Below, piece after piece: positions 1-5,696 of a DNA stretch of 9,921 nt. The notes beneath the pieces were generated by a model. That model did no database searches. It saw only the letters and a program-made list of their open reading frames with translations, and was not told the DNA's origin. The DNA lies in the NCBI GenBank assembly GCA_039184415.1, contig JBCDBB010000144.1, positions 1-9,921 of the forward strand, in the 5' to 3' direction. Each line of letters starts with the position of its first letter. The first letter of the stretch is position 1. A program made the position numbers and the translations under genes. The DNA is from JANSYP01 sp039184415. GTDB taxonomy: Bacteria; Pseudomonadota; Alphaproteobacteria; Rhodobacterales; Rhodobacteraceae.

Positions 1-530
1 AGTTCTCCGGCGGGATGCGCCAACGGGTGGTGATCGCTCTGGCGCTCTGTGCCGAACCCTGTCTGCTGATCGCCGACGAACCAACCACGGCGCTCGACGT
101 CTCAGTTCAGGCACAGATCATCGCGCTGCTCAAGCGGCTGTGCCGCGAACGCGGCATGGCGGTGATGCTGGTCACCCATGATATGGGCGTGATCGCCGAG
201 GCCGCGGATCGGGTTGCGGTCATGTATGCCGGGCGTCTGGCCGAGATCGGGCCGGTGGCCGACGTGCTGACCGCGCCGCGCCACCCCTACACCTACGGGC
301 TGATGGGCTCGACCCCGCTTGCAGCACGTGGGCAGCGGCGGCTCAACCAGATCCCAGGAGCGATGCCGCGGCTGGGGCAGATCCCGGAAGGCTGCGCCTT
401 TCACCCGCGCTGCCCGAAGGCCGCGCCGGTTTGCAGTCACGCCGTCCCTCAGCCCATGGCGATGGGGGACGGGCATCTGGCAGCCTGCCACTTCCCTATG
501 GCTGTCGAGCCGCAGGAGGCCGCGCAATGA
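1..530 (+). CDS. Dipeptide/oligopeptide ABC transporter ATP-binding protein (DppD/OppD-like), 5' end missing
   Basis: This is the C-terminal half of an ATPase that powers a peptide- or nickel-type ABC importer at the cytoplasmic face of the inner membrane. The reading frame enters from outside the window (first full codon at position 3) and opens directly in the ABC signature FSGGMRQRV, so the Walker A and Q-loop lie upstream. The Walker B LLIADEPTTALD follows at about 63-101 and the H-loop LVTHDMGV at about 171-194. After this comes the C-terminal extension typical of OppD/DppD proteins, with GCAFHPRCP and further cysteines (Cx5C, Cx6C, then AACH). The ATG at 15 is internal to the signature and is not the true start. 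The TGA overlaps the ATG of the next gene (ATGA), so the two ATPases are translationally coupled, as expected for the DppD/DppF pair. The transported substrate cannot be told from the ATPase alone. Confidence 0.93.
   Translation, partial: FSGGMRQRVVIALALCAEPCLLIADEPTTALDVSVQAQIIALLKRLCRERGMAVMLVTHDMGVIAEAADRVAVMYAGRLAEIGPVADVLTAPRHPYTYGLMGSTPLAARGQRRLNQIPGAMPRLGQIPEGCAFHPRCPKAAPVCSHAVPQPMAMGDGHLAACHFPMAVEPQEAAQ
514..519 (+). promoter_or_regulatory. Ribosome binding site for the second ABC ATPase
   Basis: AGGAGG lies 7 nt upstream of the ATG at 527. It fixes that start rather than the earlier in-frame ATG at 431, which lies deep inside the upstream gene and would add 32 residues unlike the family. 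Confidence 0.8.
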
Positions 531-1495
531 CGGCGCTTGTGCGCATACGTCACCTGAGCCGTGTTTTCGATGTCTCCAAACCATGGCTGAACCGCGTGAT
601 CGAGCGGCTGCCCAAGGCGCTGTTGACGGCGGTATCCGATGTCAGCTTCGACATTCCCGATCGCCAAGTCTATGCGCTGGTTGGCGAGAGTGGCTCGGGA
701 AAGTCCACAATTGGCAGAATGGTGGTCGGTCTCCTGCCGCCTTCGGACGGCGATGTGGAGATCGACGGCGTCAATCTTGCCCGCGAGCGCGACAAAGCAC
801 TTGTGGCGGACACGCGCAGCCATATTCAGATGATCTTCCAGGATCCCTACGCATCGCTCAATCCCCGTTGGAGAGTGCGCGATATTGTGGCCGAGCCGGT
901 CGCGGCGCAAGGCGGCGACACCGAGGGTCTGGCAGAGCGGCTGCTGGAGCAGGTGGGGCTCTCGGCGGCGGATGCGGGCAAGTACCCGCATGAGTTTTCC
1001 GGCGGTCAGCGTCAACGGATTTGCATCGCGCGCGCGCTTGCGTCGGAACCACGGCTGATCGTGTGCGACGAGCCTACCTCGGCGCTCGATGTGTCGGTCC
1101 AGGCTCAGGTTCTCAACCTGATGAGCGATCTGCAAGAAAAGCTCGGGCTGACCTATCTCTTCATCACCCATGATTTGGCGGTTGTGCAGCATATGGCCGA
1201 CCGGATCGGTGTGCTCTATCTCGGCCGGCTGGTTGAGGAAGCCGATGCCGAAACGCTCTTCTCCCAACCCCGGCACCCCTATACTCAAATGCTCTTCGAT
1301 GCGGCGCCGCGGATGGATGCTTTCGGGCGCGAGGTGGATCCGCCCAAGGGCGAAATCCCTGATCCGATCAATCCGCCCTCGGGCTGCGCGTTTCATCCCC
1401 GCTGTCCTCTGGCAGTGGAGCGCTGCACCGCGGAGCGTCCCGAACTGCGATCGATCGGATCGGCGCGTGTCGCCTGTCATCTCGCGGAGGCGTAG
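527..1495 (+). CDS. Dipeptide/oligopeptide ABC transporter ATP-binding protein (DppF/OppF-like)
   Basis: A complete 322-residue ATPase, the partner of the preceding DppD-like subunit in a heterodimeric ABC importer. All ABC landmarks are visible: Walker A GESGSGKST at residues 53-61, Q-loop Gln105 in IFQDP, signature FSGGQRQR at 157-164, Walker B LIVCDEP at 177-183 with catalytic Glu182, D-loop SALD, and H-loop His215. The extra segment before Walker A (SKPWLNRVIERLPK, about 17-30) and the motif QDPYASLNPR are typical of OppF/DppF. The C-terminal oligopeptide-transporter domain carries four cysteines (287, 293, 300, 317) in the same spacing as the upstream ATPase. The start is set by AGGAGG at 514-519 and by the ATGA overlap. 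The gene ends 5 bp from the stop of a convergent gene, so it is the last gene of the ABC operon. Confidence 0.95.
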   Translation: MTALVRIRHLSRVFDVSKPWLNRVIERLPKALLTAVSDVSFDIPDRQVYALVGESGSGKSTIGRMVVGLLPPSDGDVEIDGVNLARERDKALVADTRSHIQMIFQDPYASLNPRWRVRDIVAEPVAAQGGDTEGLAERLLEQVGLSAADAGKYPHEFSGGQRQRICIARALASEPRLIVCDEPTSALDVSVQAQVLNLMSDLQEKLGLTYLFITHDLAVVQHMADRIGVLYLGRLVEEADAETLFSQPRHPYTQMLFDAAPRMDAFGREVDPPKGEIPDPINPPSGCAFHPRCPLAVERCTAERPELRSIGSARVACHLAEA

Positions 1496-1500
1496 GGCGT

Positions 1501-2286
1501 TCAGGCGGGGACGTCGGGGCGGTTGTCGATCAGGGCACGGACCTCGGCGACGCGAGAGGCATTGTCCGGGGCGATGGTGCCATCTGCGGCGATCCAGTTG
1601 TTCTCGAACCCCACGCGCAGCTTGCCGCCTGCGCCGTGGGCAAGGCGCAGACAATGCGTCTCCCCCGCGCCAAAGCAGCAGACCGCCCAGTCCGGGCTAA
1701 GGCCCAGCTTCGACATCTCGATCAGGAAACCGTTGAGATCGGATGGTGTTCCGGCGCGTCCGCCATGACTGCCCAGAACGAAGAGGAGTTGCAGAGCGCG
1801 GTCCCTGAGCAGATCCTCGCGCAACAGATTGGCGAGCCGGGTCAGGTCTCCGGGATCGTAGAGGATATGCTGCACGGCTGTTCCGGCCTGCGCGCAGTCG
1901 GCATAGAGGCGGAGCGCCTCGGTCTCTTCACCGGCCGACAGGAGTTCGCGCAGGCCGATGGACACCAGAGCGGGCGCTGTGTCGCGCACCAGCGCGCGCT
2001 GCGCGGCCGGTTTGTAGAGACCTGCTGCTTCCGTGGTGATCTGAACGGCCATGCCCGGCACGGTTTCTGACAATGCGGCCAATGCCTCGCAGTAGGCGCC
2101 GGCATCGAGCAGGTGGCCACCGGTTTCGTCGCGCAGATGCAGATGCAGCCCGTCGGCTCCAGCCGCAAAGCAGGATCTGGCGGTGTCGAGGATCTGCGGC
2201 AGAGTGGTCGGCAGCGCGGGGTGATCCCGCCTGCCCAAACGCGCCCCATTGGGCGCTACCATCAGCTGCGGCAGTGCGCGTGTCAC
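1501..2286 (-). CDS. BKACE-family beta-keto acid cleavage enzyme (DUF849)
   Basis: A 261-residue protein of the family whose founding member is 3-keto-5-aminohexanoate cleavage enzyme (Kce). Known members condense a beta-keto acid with acetyl-CoA and release acetoacetate plus a new acyl-CoA; different subgroups use different beta-keto acids. Visible family marks are APNGAR (11-16), GADGLHLHLRD (43-53) with the zinc-binding HxH at His48/His50, VQITTEAAGLY (81-91), and VGFENN (225-230), whose Glu228 matches the third metal ligand. The GTG start at 2286-2284 overlaps the stop of the frame-restored aminotransferase gene (GTGA), with GAGGCG just upstream as a weak Shine-Dalgarno. The gene is therefore the second of a two-gene operon. 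The upstream transaminase suggests that the beta-keto acid comes from an amino acid. Substrate specificity cannot be read from the sequence. An internal ATG at codon 9 is a possible alternative start but would cut close to the APNGAR strand. Confidence 0.9.
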   Translation of the reverse strand: MTRALPQLMVAPNGARLGRRDHPALPTTLPQILDTARSCFAAGADGLHLHLRDETGGHLLDAGAYCEALAALSETVPGMAVQITTEAAGLYKPAAQRALVRDTAPALVSIGLRELLSAGEETEALRLYADCAQAGTAVQHILYDPGDLTRLANLLREDLLRDRALQLLFVLGSHGGRAGTPSDLNGFLIEMSKLGLSPDWAVCCFGAGETHCLRLAHGAGGKLRVGFENNWIAADGTIAPDNASRVAEVRALIDNRPDVPA

Positions 2287-3603
2287 GTGACCGCCTCGAT
2301 TGCGATGTCGAGCTTTTCGACGAGTTCACCGACCTGGTCGTCGGTCAGAATGAAGGGCGGGGCGAGTAGCACATGGGCGCCTTGCTTGCCGTCGATCGTA
2401 CCGCCCATCGGGGTAACAGATCAGCCCGGCCTCGAATGCTGCCGCTTTCAGACGCGGCGCGATCTTCGCATCGGGCGCGAAGGGGGTTTTGCTGTCGCGG
2501 TCGGCCACGAGTTCGAGGCCGAGGAACATCCCCCGCCCACGGATATCGCCAATGTTGGGGTGTTGGCCGAAGCGTGCCTCCAGCGCTGCGCGCAGCACGA
2601 CACCCATGGTCGCCGCACGCTGGACAAGTCCGTCCTCAGTCAGCCGTTTCAGCACCGTTCCGGCCGCCGCCGCCGCGACCGGATGACCGAGATAGGTGTG
2701 TCCGTGCTGAAAAAAGCCCGACCCCCGGGCGATCGCGTCATGGATTGCTGCAGTGCAGAGCATCGCGCCGACGGGCTGATAGCCCGCGCCGAGCCCCTTT
2801 GCGACGGCAAGGATATCCGGGCGCACGCCGTCTTGTTCGCAGGCGAAGAGCGTGCCGGTGCGTCCCATGCCACACATCACCTCGTCCAGCACCAGCAGGA
2901 TCCCATGGCGGTCGCAGACCTCGCGGATGCCCTTGAAATAGCCCGGGACCGGCGGTACCGCGCCGGCGGTTGCGCCGACCACGGGTTCGGCAAGGAATGC
3001 GATTATTGTGTCGGAGCCGAGGGTCCGGATGGTGTCTTCCAGCTCCTGAACGAGCCGCGCGCCATAGTCCTCGGGGCTCTCGTCGGGCCGCTGGTCGCGG
3101 TAGGTGTAGCAGGGCGCGACATGGTGCGCTTCGATTAGGAGCGGGTCGAACTGCTCGCGCCGCCAGGCATTGCCGCCGACTGCCAGCGCGCCCAGCGTGT
3201 TGCCGTGATAGCTCTGACGCCGCGCGATGATCCGGCGCCGCTGGGGCTGCCCGATCTCGACGAAATACTGCCGTGCGAGCTTCAGCGCGGATTCCATCGC
3301 TTCCGAGCCGCCGGAGACGAGATAGACGCGGTCCATACCCTCTGGCGCGAGCTCAACAAGCCGATCGGCGAGCTCTTCGGCCGGATCGGACGTGAAAAAG
3401 CCGGTATGGGCGAAGGCCACCTTGTCGAGCTGGTCCCGGATTGCCTGAGTGACCGCCGCATCGCCATGGCCAAGGCAGGATACCGCCGCCCCGCCGGAGC
3501 CGTCGAGATAGGCCTTGCCGTTCGTGTCAAAAAGGTAGGCTCCTTCTCCGCGAGCGACGCGGGGTGGTGCGCTGCGGGAGTTGCGGGCAAAGATATGGGA
3601 CAT
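2283..3603 (-). CDS. Class III PLP-dependent aminotransferase, with a one-base frameshift near the C-terminus
   Basis: This enzyme resembles omega-amino acid/beta-amino acid:pyruvate transaminases of fold type I. Visible marks, counted from the ATG at 3603, are GSGGAAVSCLGHG (35-47), phosphate-binding SGGSEAM (97-103), SYHGNTLGAL (131-140), LAEPVVGATAG (204-214), LVLDEVMCGMGRTG (237-250) with Asp240, PLP-lysine Lys269 in VAKGLGAGYQPVGA, and HGHTYLGHP (300-308). After LICYP (residue 398) the frame as read turns to Arg-rich sequence and stops at 2326, giving 425 residues. Removing one base of the C run (plus strand GGGG at 2410-2413) restores MGGTIDGKQGAHVLLAPPF and continues to a stop at 2283-2285, giving 439 residues, the normal family length. 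The start at 3603 has AAAGGG 7 nt upstream. Earlier in-frame starts (3657, 3744) would run over the control region. Whether the lesion is a real mutation or a sequencing error cannot be told here; if real, the gene may be a pseudogene. Confidence 0.9.
2406..2413 (-). other. Frameshift site in the aminotransferase gene
   Basis: On the minus strand the sequence reads TGT TAC CCC GAT GGG, where the family expects C-Y-P-M-G-G (TGT TAC CCG ATG GGC). A single extra C in the four-base C run explains this. Downstream of the site the alternative frame encodes 41 family-like residues (including TIDGKQGAHVLLAPPFILTD) and ends in a stop that forms GTGA with the start of the next gene. Confidence 0.9.
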
Positions 3604-3610
3604 GGGCCAG

Positions 3611-3616
3611 CCCTTT
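3611..3616 (-). promoter_or_regulatory. Ribosome binding site of the aminotransferase gene
   Basis: Read on the minus strand, AAAGGG lies 7 nt before the ATG at 3603. This supports that start over the in-frame starts further upstream. Confidence 0.6.
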
Positions 3617-3655
3617 CTATGGGCCTGATTCGCATTGGCTTGAGAGATGATTTTC

Positions 3656-3684
3656 ATTGAAACATATGTTTCACGACCGTACAA
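3656..3684 (-). promoter_or_regulatory. Possible promoter of the aminotransferase-BKACE operon
   Basis: On the minus strand, TTGTAC (3684-3679) and TTCAAT (3661-3656) are separated by 17 nt. The matches to the sigma-70 consensus are weak (3 of 6 and 4 of 6). The placement would give a leader of about 45 nt before the ATG at 3603. The 16-bp palindrome would fill the spacer and touch the -10. This is only a candidate. Confidence 0.3.
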
Positions 3685-3685
3685 T
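3657..3685 (+). promoter_or_regulatory. Sigma-70-like promoter of the RpiR-regulator gene
   Basis: TTGAAA (3657-3662) and TACAAT (3680-3685) are separated by exactly 17 nt, with five of six consensus matches in the -10 and four of six in the -35. Transcription would start near 3692, about 40 nt before the regulator's ATG at 3734. The palindrome at 3658-3673 covers the -35 and most of the spacer, so a protein bound there should block this promoter. Confidence 0.65.
3658..3673. promoter_or_regulatory. Perfect 16-bp palindromic operator, TGAAACATATGTTTCA
   Basis: The sequence equals its own reverse complement and lies in the divergent intergenic region beside an RpiR-family regulator gene. GAAA...TTTC half-sites are, from general knowledge, common in operators of RpiR-type regulators. 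Its overlap with the forward -35 and with the candidate reverse promoter makes it the likely binding site of the adjacent regulator (inference). I saw no second copy in the gaps before the TAXI, permease or AI-2E genes. Confidence 0.7.
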
Positions 3686-3733
3686 GACTGCTGGTGCGTC
3701 CATCCCGCAGAGACGGGCGTAAGGGTGGGGCCG

Positions 3734-4591
3734 ATGTCAGACATCGAAGACAGGATAGCGTCGCATTACAGCAAGCTGAGCGGCCGTCTGCGCGATGCGG
3801 CGGACTATGTTCTTGCCAACCCGGTTGACGTTGCGACCCGCAGTCTGCGCAGCGTAGCGGAGGAGAGTAGACTAGCGCCCGCGACTTTCACGCGCCTCGC
3901 CCAAGCGCTCGGGTTTCCCGGCTATCAGGACCTACGCGAGAAGGCGCGCCGCGCCGTTGGAAAACGGTATTCGGGCTTTTCCGAAAAGGCCCAGGCGCTT
4001 CACGAAGGTTTGGCGTCAGGGTCGGAGCCGCCCTTCCTGACCCGTCAGTGTAGCGCGGTGATCGAAAACCTCACCGCCATGGCGCAGGATCTCGATCCCG
4101 AACGGATCGAGGCGTTTGTGCATGATCTCGAGGAGGCGCGCACGGTCTATGCCGTTGGCGGGCTCAGCTCATCGGGTCTCATCCATCACGTGGTTTACCT
4201 GGCGGGATTTTTCAGCGATCGGTGGCGCATGATCGGCCAGGCCGGCGCTTCGGCGCTGGCCGGGGCCGGGCCGGGAGACATGCTGATCATTTTGACCTTG
4301 CGCCCCTTCGCAAGCGGGTCAATCCGGCTCGCCCAGACCGCAAAGTCTCTTGGCCTCGAAGTGGCCGTCATCACTGATACTCACGCATGCCCGGCGCTGC
4401 CCCATGCCAGCCACCACTTCGTGGTACCGACTGAAAGCCCGCAGTTTTTTTCATCGAACGCAGCGATTGTCACGTTTTTCGAGACGATAATGGGGATGCT
4501 TGTGGCGCGGATGGGAGTGTCTGCGCAGGAAAGGATTGCTGCCGTCACAAATTTGAACCACGATCTGGAAGTGTACTGGCCGGGCAGCTGA
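3734..4591 (+). CDS. RpiR-family transcriptional regulator (HTH_6 plus SIS domain)
   Basis: A 285-residue DNA-binding regulator. The N-terminal RpiR helix-turn-helix spans about residues 5-75, with the typical RSLRSVAEESRLAPATFTRL and ALGFPGYQDLRE. A SIS domain follows at about 136-255 (VYAVGGLSSSGLIHHVVYLAGFF, then GDMLIILTLRPFASGSIRLAQTAKSLGLEVAVITD). SIS domains usually sense phosphosugars or related small molecules. Here the neighbours suggest an amino- or keto-acid pathway, so the effector is unclear. The ATG at 3734 is preceded by AAGGGTGGGG (3721-3730) and begins where the family begins; the upstream in-frame start at 3647 would sit inside the operator/promoter. The gene is divergent from the aminotransferase and is followed after 64 bp by the TAXI gene in the same direction with no terminator visible between them. 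It is therefore likely both the local repressor and the first gene of the transporter transcript. Confidence 0.92.
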   Translation: MSDIEDRIASHYSKLSGRLRDAADYVLANPVDVATRSLRSVAEESRLAPATFTRLAQALGFPGYQDLREKARRAVGKRYSGFSEKAQALHEGLASGSEPPFLTRQCSAVIENLTAMAQDLDPERIEAFVHDLEEARTVYAVGGLSSSGLIHHVVYLAGFFSDRWRMIGQAGASALAGAGPGDMLIILTLRPFASGSIRLAQTAKSLGLEVAVITDTHACPALPHASHHFVVPTESPQFFSSNAAIVTFFETIMGMLVARMGVSAQERIAAVTNLNHDLEVYWPGS

Positions 4592-4643
4592 GCCGACAGA
4601 CGCTGAGCGCAAGGCCGGGGGACGAAGAAAACGCAATCATAGC

Positions 4644-4649
4644 AGGGAG
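4644..4649 (+). promoter_or_regulatory. Ribosome binding site of the TAXI solute-binding protein gene
   Basis: AGGGAG lies 6 nt upstream of the ATG at 4656. The 64-bp gap holding it has no clear promoter or terminator. Confidence 0.65.
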
Positions 4650-4655
4650 CGTTAG

Positions 4656-5624
4656 ATGCTTGCGAAACTGAAACTTACGGCCGCAGTGGTGGCCGCGAGC
4701 GCAATGATGGCCCCAATGGCCAGCGCGCAGGACTTCTTTACCATCGGGACGGGCGGCGTCACCGGCGTCTACTACCCGACCGGTGGTGCGATTTGTCGGC
4801 TGGTGAATCAGGGCCGCAAAGATCATGGGCTGCGGTGCTCGGTCGAAAGCACCGGCGGCTCGGTCTACAACATCAACACGATCCGCGAAGGCGAACTGGA
4901 GTTCGGGGTCGCCCAGTCTGACTGGCAATACCATGCCTTCAACGGAACCTCGCGGTTTGAAGAAGATGGGCCTTTCGAGGAGCTTCGCGCGGTCTTCTCG
5001 GTCCATCCCGAACCTTTCACCGTCGTTGCGCGTGCGGATTCTGGCATCGCCACGGTTGACGATCTCAAGGGCAAGCGCGTCAATATCGGTAATCCCGGAT
5101 CGGGCCAGCGCGGTACGATGGAAGTGCTGATGGACGCCAAGGGCTGGACCGTGGATGACCTGGAACTGGCGACGGAACTGAAGGCTGCCGAACAGTCTGC
5201 GGCGCTTTGCGACAACCAGATCGACGCGATGGTCTACACCGTCGGCCACCCCTCCGGTTCGATCCAGGAGGCAACCACCGCCTGTGACAGCGTGCTGGTG
5301 GAAGTGTCGGGCGAGGCTGTCGACAAGCTGGTCAACGACAACTCCTTCTACCGTACCGCAACGATCCCCGGAGGCATGTATCGGGGCACGGATGAGGATG
5401 TGCAGACATTCGGTGTCGGCGCGACCTTCGTGACCTCCGCCAATGTCGACGACGAGGTGGTCTACACGCTGGTAAAATCCGTCTTCGAGAATTTCGAGGA
5501 TTTCACCAACCTGCACCCCGCCTTCGCCAATCTCACCAAGGAAGAGATGGTCGCCGACGGGCTGTCCGCGCCGCTTCACCCGGGCGCGGAGAGGTACTAC
5601 CGCGAGGCCGGTCTGATTCAATGA
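4656..5624 (+). CDS. TAXI-family TRAP transporter solute-binding protein
   Basis: A 322-residue periplasmic receptor that captures a ligand and delivers it to the TRAP permease encoded downstream. The N-terminus is a standard Sec signal peptide: basic MLAKLK, a hydrophobic run, and ASA at 22-24 with cleavage before Gln25. The mature protein begins with FFTIGTGGVTGVYYPTGGAICRLVN, the hallmark of TAXI proteins. It continues with CSVESTGGSVYNINTIREGELEFGVAQSDW (61-90), DLKGKRVNIGNPGSGQR (136-152) and VYTVGHPSGSIQEA (193-206). Mature cysteines at 47, 61, 185 and 210 could form two disulfides. Known TAXI ligands include glutamate and 2-oxoglutarate; the ligand here is unknown, though the neighbouring transaminase and BKACE enzyme point to an amino or keto acid. 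A hairpin terminator follows the stop, which may keep the receptor expressed above the permease. Confidence 0.95.
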   Translation: MLAKLKLTAAVVAASAMMAPMASAQDFFTIGTGGVTGVYYPTGGAICRLVNQGRKDHGLRCSVESTGGSVYNINTIREGELEFGVAQSDWQYHAFNGTSRFEEDGPFEELRAVFSVHPEPFTVVARADSGIATVDDLKGKRVNIGNPGSGQRGTMEVLMDAKGWTVDDLELATELKAAEQSAALCDNQIDAMVYTVGHPSGSIQEATTACDSVLVEVSGEAVDKLVNDNSFYRTATIPGGMYRGTDEDVQTFGVGATFVTSANVDDEVVYTLVKSVFENFEDFTNLHPAFANLTKEEMVADGLSAPLHPGAERYYREAGLIQ

Positions 5625-5637
5625 TCCGATAGCCACT

Positions 5638-5667
5638 AAAGGGCCGGGGGCAACCTCCGGCCCTTTT
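5638..5667 (+). terminator. Hairpin terminator/attenuator between receptor and permease genes
   Basis: The left arm AAAGGGCCGGGGG (5638-5650) pairs with CCTCCGGCCCTTT (5654-5666) around a CAA loop, giving 13 pairs including one G-U. Only four T residues end the structure. It lies 13 nt after the TAXI stop and 29 nt before the permease ATG. With the short U-tract it may act as a partial terminator. Confidence 0.75.
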
Positions 5668-5696
5668 CAGTTCTACCCCCGTCTAGGATCCGCGCG

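Noticed and set aside
449..1654. Long antisense open frame (401 codons) opposite the second ABC ATPase
   Set aside because: It is opposite a gene with every ABC motif; its product is Arg/His-rich with no recognisable domain. It is a shadow frame of GC-rich coding sequence.
2113..3138. Plus-strand open frame of 341 codons across the BKACE and aminotransferase genes
   Set aside because: It crosses two minus-strand genes with intact catalytic motifs and has no recognisable domain or ribosome binding site.
3602..3625. Direct repeat ATGGGCC (3602-3608 and 3619-3625)
   Set aside because: Only seven bases and lying around a ribosome binding site; it can arise by chance and suggests no clear role.
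3604..3744. N-terminal extension of the aminotransferase (starts at 3744 or 3657)
   Set aside because: The extra residues are unlike the family and the extension would run through the palindrome and the divergent promoter; the ATG at 3603 has its own AAAGGG.
3976..3988. 13-nt palindrome CTTTTCCGAAAAG as a second operator
   Set aside because: It lies inside the regulator's coding sequence, differs from the intergenic palindrome in half-site, and is explained by the codons for Phe-Ser-Glu-Lys.
4592..4655. A separate promoter for the TAXI gene in the gap after the regulator
   Set aside because: I found no -35/-10 pair with reasonable spacing in the gap or the last bases of the regulator gene, so read-through from the regulator promoter is the simpler view.
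4545..5636. Antisense open frame of 363 codons covering the TAXI gene
   Set aside because: The opposite strand encodes an unmistakable secreted TAXI receptor; the antisense product shows no signal peptide or known motif and is explained by codon bias.
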